DNA of 24,821 bases from assembly GCA_009746045.1 (NCBI GenBank), contig RPFO01000664.1, positions 10,001 to 34,821 on the forward strand, in the 5' to 3' direction. A model generated the notes under the pieces. That model searched no databases. It was not told the DNA's origin and worked only from the letters and a program-made list of their open reading frames with translations. Below, one piece after another: positions 1 to 9,934 of the stretch. The number at the start of each line of letters is the position of its first letter. Within the stretch, counting starts at the first letter, position 1. The stretch is from Mesostigma viride (taxonomy: Eukaryota > Streptophyta > Mesostigmatophyceae > Mesostigmatales > Mesostigmataceae). Made by a program: the position numbers and the translations under genes.

Positions 1-577
1 TTTTTGTTTTTGTTGTATTTGATATTACTCTGTACTAATTGTTTTTATTTATTATTGTTCGTATTATTACCTTTTACATTTCCTTTCTTTTTTTCTTTCT
101 TTCTTTCTCTTTTTTCCCTTTGTAATGTACACTCCTTTGTAATGTATACTCCTTACTTATTCTTTTAGCCCCTTCGTGTATGTGTGTATGCGTTCCCTCT
201 TTTCCCTCTTAGTTTTGGTTGATTGTGTTGCATGGTCGTGGTGACCCAGTGTGTGTACGTGTGTACGTGTGTGTATGTGTGTTTTCCCTACAACCTTTCA
301 ACCTTTCTTGACACCCTCTGTCTCCCTCCATGCAGGTCTACCTAGAGATAGCCATGCACGCGGCTCCCCGGCCTTCGTGTCTTTCCTCTCAGACAACTAT
401 ACCCTACGGTCCTTCCACGGCGTTGGATCGCCATGCGTCCATGCATAGTTGTCTCACTTCATACAAGCCCAACGGCATGCTCAAATACAAGTCTTCCTTG
501 CGGAATATCAAATACAAGTCTTCCTATAGCGCGGCATAGCCCACGCGGAAGATAATGATCGCAGCATATCGGTGACC
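1..577. other. Non-coding, pyrimidine- and GT-rich sequence
   Basis: No gene is supported here. The first ~120 bases are T-rich with a TTTC-type run (about 88-118). A ~20-bp unit beginning TGTAATGTA occurs twice in tandem (about 121-155). GT-rich sequence with repeated GTGTACGTGT lies at about 249-282. A pyrimidine tract ending in a CAG at about 331-333 resembles a 3' splice site, but no convincing exon follows. Short ORFs at 251-539 overlap each other in different frames and have no recognisable motif. Confidence 0.5.
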
Positions 578-1285
578 GTGCCGTTCAGGCTTTTCAGGAG
601 CGAGGTAGACGACTGTGAGGAGTCCATGCACGTCTCGGCGCCATGCTAACTGAGAAAACTACAACTTGTATTCAAGGACGAATGGCGTTCCAACTTCTTG
701 GAAGGACTAGGGTAGTTGTGTTGGAAGATGCCACTAGAACCGCGAGGAGCAGGACCTTGAACAGGTCCTGCGCTTCTCGCGCTTGCCCAGCCCTCAGGCC
801 TGCGCGGTCCGTGCCGTTCAGGCTTTTCAGGATCGAGGTAGACGATTAATTGTGAGGAGTCCACGTCTCGGCGCCATACTAACTGAGAAAACTACAACTT
901 GTATTCAAGAACGAATGGCGTTCCAACGTCTTGGAAGGACTAGGGTAGTTGTGTTGGAAGACGCCACTATAACCGCGAGGAGCAGGACCTTGAACAGCTA
1001 GGTCCTGCGAGCGCTTCTCGCGCTTGCCCAGCCCTCAGGCTTGCGCGGTCCGTGCCGTTCAGGCTTTTCAGGATATCGAGGTAGACGACTGTGAGGAGTC
1101 CACGTCTCGGCGCCATTACTAACTGAGAAAACTACAACTTGTATTCAAGGACGAATTCATGGCGTTCCAACGTCTTGGAACGACTAGGGTAGTTGTGTTG
1201 GAAGACGCCACTAGAACCGCGAGGAGCAGGACCTTGAACAGGTCCTGCGCTTCTCGCGCTTGCCCAGCCCTCAGGCTTGCGCCTG
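578..1285. repeat. Three tandem copies of a ~237-bp repeat
   Basis: The unit starts with GTGCCGTTCAGGCTTTTCAG and recurs at 578, 811 and 1052, giving unit lengths of about 233, 241 and 233 bp. Copies differ by small indels and substitutions. Each contains an imperfect inverted repeat around a GCAGGACC / GGTCCTGC core that could form a hairpin. The third copy ends near 1285, where the sequence diverges. Short ORFs inside the copies are not conserved in length, so I read this as a non-coding minisatellite-like array. Confidence 0.8.
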
Positions 1286-2328
1286 ATCGAGGCCGGCTCG
1301 ATCTATTTTGGCGGAGTGCGTGTCAGGCGAGGGAGATGGGGGTGGTCGATATCGGCCTCACAGCTAGTAGGGACTTAAGTACATGGCGGACAAGCTAGTG
1401 TCGTTCCTTAAATGCCGCAAGAAGCTCTCGAGGACTCGCTTCACGCTGCAGCATGGACGACGACTTGACCCAGGCTGGCCCAGCAACAGCGGCGACGCGA
1501 GCTACGGCAGACCTACCCGTTCAGCTCCGGCAGAGCGCAGGGGGGAAGCCGGTATACTGGAGGGGGTCGGTCATCCACGCTGACCACAAGCCATGGCAGG
1601 CCCCTCCTAGCTGCCACCTCATCAGACTAGGGAATATTGTAACAGTATTTTCTGACAGTGTGTATACTGTTACATCCAAGTGGACGCGAACTTGTAGTTC
1701 AGCGTTCAGTGTATGTAAATGGCTGAGTCCTTTGTACGGCCAAAGTGTTATGATTCCTGGCCTGACTTGACTTTTTGGGACTTCAACAATGCGGAGTGCC
1801 CTTTTGATGGTCCTTTGTGTTGGGCCCTGGACGGTAGGGGACAGTACCTTGGAATCTATGTGTAATCTGACTGATGTCAGTTAGTATCTTTCGTAAGTTA
1901 GGGGTGTAAAGCATATATATATAGAGAGAGAACCTTACCGGTTCATCTGTGTTCCGATTGGCTGAGACATGTATAGGATTGCGTTGGACTCCTCTCTGTC
2001 GGCGGGGACATAAGATTTGCCTGTTTGTCACCATAGCCGCATCACGCGGATACCCCCAATTATGTGAAGTTATTTCTAATAACCAAACATGCTCACTTCA
2101 GGCCCTGTTATTATTGGACTGCCATATCCGATAGACAGGAAGTCTTGTGTCTGTATGAACAAGCAGAGAGACGCCCGACCAAAAGGGGACCACCGCTCTC
2201 TACCGCGTAAGTACCGTCTCGTAGTAGGAATGGCCTCAGTCTAGACGGGAAACGACCACCCTCTACGATTCCTGGAGAGTGCTAGGAATCTCCCCTGTCT
2301 CTTGGGGTTTGATAAGTCCGTTCTGTCT
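1286..2328. other. Gene-free stretch with LTR- or promoter-like features
   Basis: No recognisable coding region. A plus-strand ORF at 1453-1770 (105 codons) has no known motif. The stretch contains an 11-bp perfect inverted repeat (1638-1674), a TATATATATA run followed by GAGAGAGA at about 1911-1930, and a GTAAGT donor-like site near 2208. The combination is compatible with a solo LTR or a Pol II promoter. No second copy or target duplication is visible, so the identity is open. Confidence 0.3.
1638..1674. repeat. Hairpin: 11-bp perfect inverted repeat
   Basis: TGTAACAGTAT at 1638-1648 pairs exactly with ATACTGTTACA at 1664-1674 across a 15-base loop. A TGTAACA start is common at LTR ends, but no matching partner LTR was found. 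Confidence 0.6.
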
Positions 2329-4141
2329 TTAAGGGGACGTGGCGCGCCGAATATTTTCCGCGCGAAAAAATTCGCGGCACCGGCCGTACCGTGAAAAGTG
2401 GGTGCTCCGTGCGCGCACCACTTGCGGAAGTGGCCATGGCGACTGCGTTTAGGCGAAACTAGCAATGTAGGGCTAGAGAAATGCAAAAAAAATGATTGGA
2501 TGTTGAAGACGATGATTTAATGATGTTGGATTGCGGCGGCAAGTGGCTGGTTTACAATATCGCTGCTTTCTTTTACTGCCATCGGCATGGGGGGTAATCT
2601 GCATTTTTTGGTCGCGCGGAATAAAATAGAATTCGTGATTGCGGCAGTAAATTCTCAGTTTTGGGGGTCTTTTTGACCGTGAAGGATGCATTCATATCGG
2701 TAGCATCGAATTCTAAACCGAACGGGTGCTTTTTGCTACATTTTCGGCCATTCTCTGTAAGTATTTTTTCAGGCCTGCGCAGTGCATGTCGGAACCTTCC
2801 ATGGAAGAACGGCCGTTGTTGCGCGCCTGGGCGAGGGATCTACGAGGGCAAGGTATAGATTTGTGGCGACTGTTATCTACTATCAGTTCTTTCTTCGAAG
2901 AGCTCATCGTTCGAAGTTTTTTGCGTTCGTTTTGGTCAGTTTCCGCCAGTTAACTCTCCGTTGCGTGCCGTCGTGTTGACGAATACCTGGCAGCTTTAGC
3001 TTGTTTTCGTTGATGTCTTGATCAAATCCGCTTTAGTCTCAGCCGATAGATCCTAGGGAAGGCGTAAGGGATTTCATAGCACGTGTTCTGGCAAGGATGT
3101 TGTGCGTATGGACGCTTCTTGTTGTGTGATAGTGACGCACCCTTTCCTCGCAGCGGCATCACAGCGGTCAGAAGCTGAACGGCCGCCACTGGTTTCTTTG
3201 CATTTTATCGTGCAGGGAAGGAATTTTTGAAATCGACGATCATGTTGGAGATATTGCATTTGTGTGACTGCATGTAGATAGCTGCCATCATTGGTTTATT
3301 TGAGCTTTCCTTGTTATGATGATGTGACAAGACAGCAATGTTGCTGAGCCAACCATGGTTGACATGGTTGACTGCATACAAGCTTTGTATGCCATGATCT
3401 CCTTGGTTCCTTGCCCTCCATAGTTCCAGTTTGTTGCCCATGTCGGGTAGTGCAGTTAAGGAGTTGTTGCTGTGTTGGTAAGCTTGGTTGGCATAACCCT
3501 TACAATCTAACCTGGGAGAAACATAGAAAATGCTGGTAATGCATGTAGTGCCATCATCATTATTGCTATTCACGTACTTATAAGTCTGGCCATGCTCGAG
3601 GGACGGTGAAGGAGTATGAGGTGCGTGGCCACCCCTTTGTACTTCACAACATATTCAGCATGGATTTGATCCATGTTGATGGCATGTAAAGTGTGATTGT
3701 GTTTACTTGCTTTCTGAGTGGTCCTTAGCGCCTTGTCAGGTAGTGAGTGGTCGTCTAGGAAACCCATCAGTGCGTGCCACAGTGACCCCCAACCTTGAGC
3801 ATGTGTCGTCATCAGTGTGCTAGAGTTAATTATATGTGCTTTTGATCATAGATTTGCTGAGTTCTTAGCATGAAGTTTACAAGGTAACCTTGGGTAGAGT
3901 ATAGTGTATGCTCTCTTGGCATGTATGCCTAGCGATCGTGTTGCTATGCTTGCGCTGGCAAGGTTGGCCATGCCGAGGGCAGGTGAGGGAAGATGTGGTG
4001 CCTAGCCGTTTGCTTATGTTTTGTGATCGAGTGGGGCATGCTTTCTGGCTTTTTGGATGGAAAACAGCATGCCTAAGTGGCCATATACAAAGAAACCCCC
4101 CCTTAAGCTTATGTTCAGGTTTTAGCACGCATAACCTTATT

Positions 4142-4527
4142 ACTTGAGCAAGACTTGTCGGAATGACCTGTGTTAAGGGTGGCTGCCACGACGTGATGCA
4201 AAGGGAGGGGCAGGGGGACGATGGGGAAGGTAGTAGTGATGATGAGAATGATGTTGATAATATTCCTTGCCTTGCATGTGCTTCCCCGGATGAAATTGAC
4301 GGTGTCCCTTTCCTGCTGTGCAGCACATTCGGGTGCAAGGGAGGACTGCATGGGTGCTGCGCTGACCCCCCGTTGACTAAGGAGCCCAAGGGGGATTGGT
4401 TTTGCCCTGCCTGCCTTGTGCAGGATGCTTACAAGGGCTGATATAGTGACATTTTCTGTTTTAGCGGGCATTTTTTTTAAAACACGTCTGACGCAATAAC
4501 TTGAGCTAGACTTGTCGGAATGACCTG
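4142..4527. repeat. 29-bp direct repeat bracketing the PHD ORF
   Basis: The sequence at 4142-4170 recurs at 4499-4527 with a single A/T difference; both end in CTTGTCGGAATGACCTG. The copies lie just outside the PHD ORF. A shorter relative, CAGAATGACCTGGGA, occurs once in E2 near 21887, so the motif belongs to the family and the PHD segment may have arrived with a duplication. Confidence 0.7.
4163..4441 (+). CDS. Small PHD-finger protein inside transposon E1
   Basis: A 92-residue ORF. An acidic, Ser/Asp/Glu-rich stretch (about residues 19-33) precedes a complete C4HC3 PHD zinc finger: Cys36, Cys39, Cys53, Cys58, His63, Cys66, Cys81 and Cys84, ending in the typical WFCPAC. PHD fingers bind histone H3 tails and act in the nucleus. 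No other domain is present, so this may be one exon or a captured fragment of a larger gene. It is bracketed by a 29-bp direct repeat (4142-4170 and 4499-4527, one mismatch), and E2, the shorter relative, shows no equivalent ORF. The integrase end at 13104-13238 carries a similar PHD with the same DWFCP ending. The ATG at 4163 was chosen as the first in frame. Expression is unknown. Confidence 0.6.
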   Translation: MTCVKGGCHDVMQREGQGDDGEGSSDDENDVDNIPCLACASPDEIDGVPFLLCSTFGCKGGLHGCCADPPLTKEPKGDWFCPACLVQDAYKG

Positions 4528-4975
4528 GGACTTGGAACACTGCTGTCCCCCTGTTAGCCGGAATTTTTGTTGATTTTGTGGCCTTATCGGAAGTGTTTAT
4601 GATATGTATATTCCCAATGTCCGGTAAAAAATGACCTGTTTTGCGGGAAAATTAATAACTGTTCAAGGTTTTGCCATTTCCATTATGTAAATAGCTCAGC
4701 AAGCTACAAACTCAGGGAACTATATGACCTTGATTTTTGGTAGCCAACAAATAAGTGCATTGGCTGGGGCATACTCAGCCCTAATTAGCGTCTTTTGCTA
4801 TTTATAGCGCATTATTGGCGTATATATGGGGGTAGTACCCCCAACAAGTGCATGGACAACTCACTAGAGATGTTATTTAGTGCCCCCAATCATAATTCAG
4901 CATTGTGCAAATGAATTTCAAGTGATATTAGCATATGTCAGATTTTTTGGGTTTTGGGGTGCCACCTCCCCTTAA

Positions 4976-6370
4976 TGACAGGAGGTAAAAGATCTGTGCA
5001 TTTAGTGGAGCAGAGGCCACCGGTACCATTTTATTCTGTTACATTGGTATCGGAGGTTTGACCTCTGAACAGACTTATCAAAGCATGGGACGAGTTTCCG
5101 TGTATACTGACTCTTTCAGTATACATCAACCATTTCCGACTACCTACGTTTTTTCTACCGAAGCGGAAGAACAAGAACGATAGCATTCGTCCTGGTTGAG
5201 ACATTTAGAAGAAAGCTTTCTATCTAGCTCAGCGGCCAGTCACCTGGTGGTTTCACTAACCCTGCTGACCTGTATAGAGCGCATTTTTCACTGTGCAGCG
5301 AATTTCTTTTTGCATGCAGTCTGTGTTGCGGAATAGGCTATGCGTCTGGCGTGGGACGTTCTCACGAACAAGCCGAGCCAGACCACATTTTCCTGAGCCC
5401 AAGCTAACGCGCCAGACCAGCCAACTCTAAAGTGATTCTGCTGCTGTCGCCTATTCGACACTGCGTCAATCTGCCCGACCCGCTGAAACGGCAACGGGCT
5501 CTACACGACAACAACAATCAGCCGACACAGTGTGGTGGTGGCAACGAGTTCTTCCAGTCGTGCCAATGCCTTCTTTTTCAACGACTACATCTGCCAGTTT
5601 TAGTGACAACATCTTCATGTTTCGGCAACAACCTTTCGCTCTAGCGCCGACGTTTTGCTGTAGCAGCGACATCTGGTTGTGGCGACAACGTCGTCTGCTG
5701 CAACGGCACTACCAGTGGTAGGCCAACATCTCGAAAAGCAGGTGGGCACCTGGTGATCTCTTTTGGTTGCAGAAGAGATGCCTAGGGGATGAGACATTTT
5801 TCTTTCTGCAGGCTCACCATGCACCATGATGCTAGAATGGAGAAGACCCAGTCCTGTAAGCAGTTTGGAGGAAGGGCTTTTCCCTGTTCTAGTCATGGCT
5901 TGTAAAAAGGGTGACAGTCCCATGTCTCTCAAGGTGTGCTGTCATACTGCTGACACCTTGACGGTGTTGTGCCTAACACCTGTGTGCCTAGTCAGGGAGT
6001 GCTGGCTTCTTCCCCCATAGGGTGGGAGGAGAACAACCTAGTTGTTCCCATCATTACATTATTCCATGCCTGTGATGCTGTTTTAGCATTGCTGTGTGTC
6101 AGTCTGAGTTTACCTTTTAGCACTCACCATAGGCTTCAATGCGTGGAGTATATGTTTTGATTGGCGCCTGTCACTGCCCTCAAGTTGTGTATCATCTGGT
6201 ACATCATTTGTAGGGTCTCACCCATGCACCGTAAAAATTTTCTGGGAGGGTGTGGATCTGACCAGACACCTTGTGCATGGTTCTGGCACGTACCATCACA
6301 CAGCCAGATAATAGTTAGTAATAGAAAGGCTATCCATTCCAGGATGGTTTTGATACACTAGGAACTCGGT
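4976..6370. other. No supportable gene between E1 and the decamer array
   Basis: About 1.4 kb of mixed composition. Short ORFs on both strands (for example 5432-5721 and 5615-5932) overlap in conflicting frames and contain no recognisable motif. The only clear structure is a hairpin at 5101-5125. Confidence 0.4.
5101..5125. repeat. Hairpin: 10-bp perfect inverted repeat
   Basis: TGTATACTGA (5101-5110) and TCAGTATACA (5116-5125) are exact reverse complements separated by CTCTT. No T tract or adjacent gene end suggests a terminator role. Confidence 0.6.
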
Positions 6371-6458
6371 GGTGGTAAAAAATACCACTTTTATCACTTT
6401 TTATCACTTTTTATCACTTTTTATCACTTTTTATCACTTTTTATCACTTTTTACCACC
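6371..6458. repeat. Decamer tandem array between 11-bp inverted repeats
   Basis: Six exact copies of TTATCACTTT occupy 6391-6450. They are flanked by GGTGGTAAAAA (6371-6381) and its exact reverse complement TTTTTACCACC (6448-6458). Further GTGGTAAAAA copies follow at about 6484 and 6515. The whole resembles a small palindromic repeat or the end of a miniature transposon. Confidence 0.75.
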
Positions 6459-6683
6459 CAAAACCACCCAAAAAGTGGCCAAAGTGGTAAAAAGAACACC
6501 ACGACGAGCACAAAAGTGGTAAAAAATACAAGGGCTGAACCGACAACAAGTCAGTTTAGGCCCAAACAATGAATGATGCATCTTTATTCAACATAATATC
6601 GGCATGATTACACTTGTGTGCAGCATCTAATGAGGCCGCAAAATGCTGGCGCAGCAGCATCAATCAGAATCATCCTTGGCATC

Positions 6684-6835
6684 ACCAGAGTGAGATCATA
6701 CGCCGTATAATACGGTATAATACGGTATAATACGTAATACGCTGGCTTTTAGCGTATGATTTTTCATACGTAATACGTTTTAGCGCATAATGACGTATAA
6801 TACCGTATAATACCGTATAATGCCGTGTTTTCCGC
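6684..6835. repeat. TATAATACGG repeat block with inverted arms
   Basis: The block opens with CAGAGTGAGATCATACG, followed by several CGGTATAATA units, a centre with TACGTAATACG, and then the reverse-complement units TATAATACCG. The same opening border and repeat units occur at the inner ends of the long inverted arms (about 9695-9787 and 20061-20153). This is therefore a dispersed relative of the arm sequence. Confidence 0.65.
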
Positions 6836-6961
6836 GTTTTTTTTACGTTTTGCGCGGCTAGGATGCCAGAACGACAGGGCAACGATTTGATAGGGTTGTA
6901 CCGAATAGCGTTTTGGCTTGCCGAATCGGATACTCGGACCAGGGGGGTGCCCCGAACCCGA

Positions 6962-7659
6962 TGCCGAATATATTTTAAAAATATAATTACTTACAACAGA
7001 GTGAAATCACTCAAACCAAAGCAAACGCCCAGCTATAAACCTATATACAGAGCCATGTCAAAGCTCTATACTACGATAAGACCAATGGAAACGCCTAACG
7101 GGAGGAACCTAATAGCCCTGCTGCACCGCAAAATCAGCCCGCGTACGGCGGAGCATGATGTCAGCCATGGCCCGAGTCAGCGCCACCGACAAGCGCTGAC
7201 GCCAATATGACGTCCAGGTCCGCGCCGACCATGGGGCCCGCTGGCCCTCCAGGTCCAGCCGGTCCTCCCGGAGCCGGCAACACTCCTTGAAGAAGGCGTA
7301 GGTCAGGGGGCCCATGGCCCCAAACTCCTCCAGGACAAAGGGCACCACACGATGGTGCCCGACGTCGCCGTAGGCCAGGAGCTTGGCCCGCTCCGCCCGG
7401 TCCGCCGTGTAACCTGCCGTGAGGGAGGCCCCAGCCACGTGGCTAAGAGCCAAGGGCCGCGCCACCGAAACGTCAATAAGCAGATGCCGGCCACCCCCCT
7501 CAAAGTCCAGCACCACGATGTCAGGCCGGTGGTTGGGGGAATAGAAGGCAGCGCCATCCGCATCCTCGGACCGTGCCGAATATATTTTAAAAATATAATT
7601 ACTTACAGCAGAGTGAAATCACTCAAACCAAAGCAAACGCCCAGCTATAAACCTATATA
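6962..7659. repeat. 86-bp direct repeat flanking the LINE-like fragment
   Basis: 6962-7047 and 7574-7659 are identical except for one base (ACAACAG versus ACAGCAG). They sit exactly either side of the insert at 7048-7573, so they are best read as a long target-site duplication made when the LINE-like fragment inserted into the hAT element. The duplicated sequence (AT-rich, then AGTGAAATCACTCAAA) is itself related to a segment of the long inverted arms at about 9407-9489 and 20361-20450. Confidence 0.75.
7109..7573 (-). pseudogene. 5'-truncated LINE-like ORF: C-terminal restriction-like endonuclease region
   Basis: The frame is open on the minus strand from the insert boundary at 7573 to a stop at 7109, about 154 codons with no upstream start of its own; the first ATG is at 7516. 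Motifs resemble the PD-(D/E)XK restriction-like endonuclease found at the C-terminus of some non-LTR retrotransposons: RPDIVVLDF, then LLIDVSVARP, then a Lys in AKLLAYGD. These would supply the PD, the acidic residue and the conserved Lys. The reverse transcriptase part is missing, as expected for 5' truncation. No poly-A tail is seen at the 3' end near 7048. The domain identity rests on motif spacing only. Confidence 0.5.
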
Positions 7660-8330
7660 TTTGCCGAATATATTTGGAGCCTCCCGATACCGATACCGAA
7701 TATGTTCGGAGCTGAAGGGCCCTTCCCGAATCGAACACCGAATAGTTCTCCGAACTATTCGGACGCCGATCGAATAATGACGACAGTAGCTACTATAACG
7801 TATTAGGTAGATAACTTGTATCATTTATATTAATGAGACTTATATTAATTATTTTGTATCAATTATATATTGAGATACACTTAGTGTTTAATACTTAGAC
7901 GAGCACAGTTGCCTTCCCTGCATAGTGCATTCAGCTTTTGGGCGTTGGCCTAACTCTGAGTCGGCGGAGGCATGACCGCGCCAGCTGGTGAGTGGAGGCT
8001 GGAGGCTGCGCCGCCCGCTAGTAGGGGTACTACTATTCGATATTCGGAACTACGAATATATTCGTCGAATAGTAGGGTGTCCCGATTTCGATACCAAACA
8101 TATTCGGAAGTAGAGCTTGCCTCCCGATACCGATACCGAATATGTTCAGACGGACAGACCGTTCGCCGTATACTGAACATATTCGGTGTTCGGTTCGGTA
8201 TTCGGGGGATATTCGGTATTCGGAACACTATTCGGTACAACCCTACCGATTTGAAGCCACAGATTTCGTATCTCTACTATAAGTACTGACCCGTCTGAAC
8301 TTTCACAATTCGACGCGATCTTATTTTGAC

Positions 8331-9245
8331 ATTGTGGTGCACAGTGCGCGCACCGTGCGGAGGTGGCCATGGCGACGTGCGTTCCGTTAAAATATGGCTA
8401 ATCCCGCGGGCGACAGGCGAAAAAATTAAGCCGATGGTTAAAAGTGATGTTCTATTATGATGTTTCATAGCAAGATCTGCACTATTTGCAAATTCGCTGC
8501 CTTTGTTGGTACAGATTTGGACGGGGGTCTCATCCAACGTCAATTTGGCCGCGATGAATAATCTAGCATGTGTGCCTGCGACGGTAGAACTCGACATTCG
8601 TGGGTTATTTTGATGCAGCAAGAGCCGTTTAGTAACGGACACCATGAAAATAACCTAAGCATCTTCGATCTGCGGCCATTTCCTGTCATTTCTAAAATGA
8701 TTTCGTTCAGGCCTGCGCGATCCGCGGTTAATCCATCCATGGCTGGCTGGCTTTTCTTGCGCGCCTGGGTAGGAAATAATGCCGGCCGTGGTACGTTGAT
8801 TTGCCGCATGTCACCGCCCAGTCTGTTTGCGCTCCTGGCATGAAACTTTTTGCGCCGTTTCTGGGTTTTTCTTGCTATTTTGTTCTCCACTTGTTGCAGT
8901 TGTGCTATCAGATTTTCCGCAGCTTTCAATGGTTTTCCTTACGCTGCGTATGCCATGCTTCCTAAAGCTACCCAGAATTGATCGGGCAGTTATCTGGCTT
9001 TGCTACGCTTCCTGTATGGAGGTTTTCACACGGTAGACATTCTATATTGCGTAGTCAAGGACCCTAGCTGCCTGGGAGCGGCATCACCGTTGCAAGGAGC
9101 TGGCGAGCTCATAGACGCCTGTCATGCTCTTCAGCCTGCTGGAAAACAAGGTTGTTGTATGGAAGGTGAGAATATGTGAGTTACTTATCACATCCCCACC
9201 TGTTTAGCCTCCGTGGTTCCCCAACGGGGACACGAGATTAATTAA
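8331..9245 (+). mobile_element. Partial E-family transposon copy
   Basis: From ATTGTGGTGCAC near 8331, the sequence runs parallel to E2 from about 20680 to about 21540, with many substitutions (roughly 85-90% by eye). It includes GGAGGTGGCCATGGCGACGT, TTCAGGCCTGCGCGATCCGC and GGACCCTAGCTGCCTGGGAG. The left TTAAGGGGAC end is missing. Around 9228-9245 it ends in CCCCAACGGGGACACGAGA followed by TTAA repeats. From 8588 rightwards it also forms the outer part of the long inverted arm. A minus-strand ORF at 8540-8929 (basic, predicted helical, starting MKAAENLIAQLQQ) recurs in the right arm at 22831-23250, but it is not preserved in E2, so I do not call it a gene. Confidence 0.65.
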
Positions 9246-9787
9246 TATTAATTAATTAATTCAGTTAATTAATTAATTAATGCACACCACGAGTCACACA
9301 CCTGTAGTCACATGCAGCTCAGTACATTCACATAGCATCGCACCATGCAAACATACTACATGCATTAATTGTATACTACTGTAGTATTTGCGTGCATGCA
9401 CAGCCACATATATATATTAAAATATATAATTACTTGCATCAAAGTGAAGGCACCCAAGTAAACATAACCAATATAAAGCCACATATATACACATACACAC
9501 AATTATGCATGCGCACGTTTACATTCTCAGTATTACATGCAATACATCGATCGTGTCCACAATATCCACCGTATAGAGTATAGCCGAGGGTAGGGCAACC
9601 TTGGATTATGTCCAAAACAGTGAAAAACATGTGGATTGATGGTGGGTGTCTTAAAATGTGTAAAATCAGAGTATTCTGAGTGTGTCCGTACGAAAACGTA
9701 TAATACCGTATTATACCGTATTATACCGTATCATACATTATACTCCACCGTGACCGTATAACGCGTATAACGTACGATCTCACTCTG
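8588..9787 (+). repeat. Left arm of the long inverted repeat
   Basis: The reverse complement of this 1.2-kb stretch is found on the right as 20061-20610 plus 22517-23184, interrupted there by E2. Differences are few: a 9-base insertion near 22927 on the right, a handful of substitutions, and changes in AT runs. The inner ~545 bp (9243-9787) carries (TTAA)n, an AT-rich module at about 9407-9489, and TATAATACCG repeats ending at CACTCTG. The outer part is the E-family fragment. High similarity implies recent duplication or gene conversion. Confidence 0.85.
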
Positions 9788-9934
9788 GGCATCACTACCG
9801 TTAAAATCACTGTCATTCCCCTCGTTGCTAGAGGTTTGTTCTCTATAGTCCCTGACCGTGCGCGCGCGTGCACTTGTGCGCAACGGGGGCATGGGCTCCT
9901 TCCCCTTGTGTGATGCAGACGCCAAAGCCTCAGA
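9731..9934 (-). other. Open frame continuing past the stop of the downstream gene into the arm
   Basis: Immediately after the TAA at 9935-9937, the same frame stays open for a further ~67 codons to a stop at 9731. The peptide is Ser/Asp/Glu-rich (EGNDSDFNGSDAQSE) and then runs into the TATACG repeat of the inverted arm. Either the gene was once longer and gained a nonsense codon, or this is chance. Confidence 0.35.

Larger units (their letters stand above)
2333..4971. mobile_element. DNA transposon E1 with TTAA target duplications
   Basis: The element is flanked by TTAA at 2329-2332 and 4972-4975. Its termini are inverted: GGGGACGTGGC on the left, and GGGGAGGTGGC when the right end is read on the other strand. 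A subterminal AT-rich stretch between GC-rich blocks resembles the hairpin at the start of E2 (20611). Further homology to E2 includes the segment with GGAGGTGGCCATGGCGAC (here GGAAGTGGCCATGGCGAC) and the right part with GGGGGTAGTACC. It is 2639 bp long and shows no transposase. The TTAA duplication suggests mobilisation by a piggyBac-type transposase, although the GGGG terminus is not the usual piggyBac end. The only recognisable protein in it is the PHD ORF at 4163-4441. Confidence 0.75.
6891..8246. mobile_element. Non-autonomous hAT transposon with 8-bp target duplication
   Basis: The left terminus TAGGGTTGTACCGAATAG (6891) is matched in inverse at the right end, CTATTCGGTACAACCCTA (8228-8245), with one extra C at 8246. 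CGATTTGA flanks both sides (6883-6890 and 8247-8254), giving the 8-bp duplication characteristic of hAT elements. TAGGG also fits the hAT terminal pattern YARNG. Subterminal regions are packed with TTCGG, CCGATACCGA and GAATATATTC motifs in both orientations, which in hAT elements are typical transposase-binding arrays. At 1356 bp it has no transposase, so it would depend on an enzyme from elsewhere. It contains an inserted LINE-like fragment at about 7048-7573. Confidence 0.85.

Noticed and set aside
2766-2784. GTAAGTATTTTTTCAG in E1 as a micro-intron
   Set aside because: At about 16 bases it is too short for spliceosomal removal, and no flanking coding frame supports it.
3877-4540. Minus-strand ORFs of 170 and 141 codons in E1
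   Set aside because: They overlap the PHD ORF antisense and show no recognisable domain.
6391-6450. Decamer array as a CRISPR
   Set aside because: The units are contiguous 10-mers without spacers, in a eukaryotic transposon-rich setting.
9243-9787. Treating the ~550-bp arms as LTRs of the gypsy element
   Set aside because: They are in inverted orientation, lack TG...CA ends, and no tRNA-complementary primer site follows the copy next to gag.
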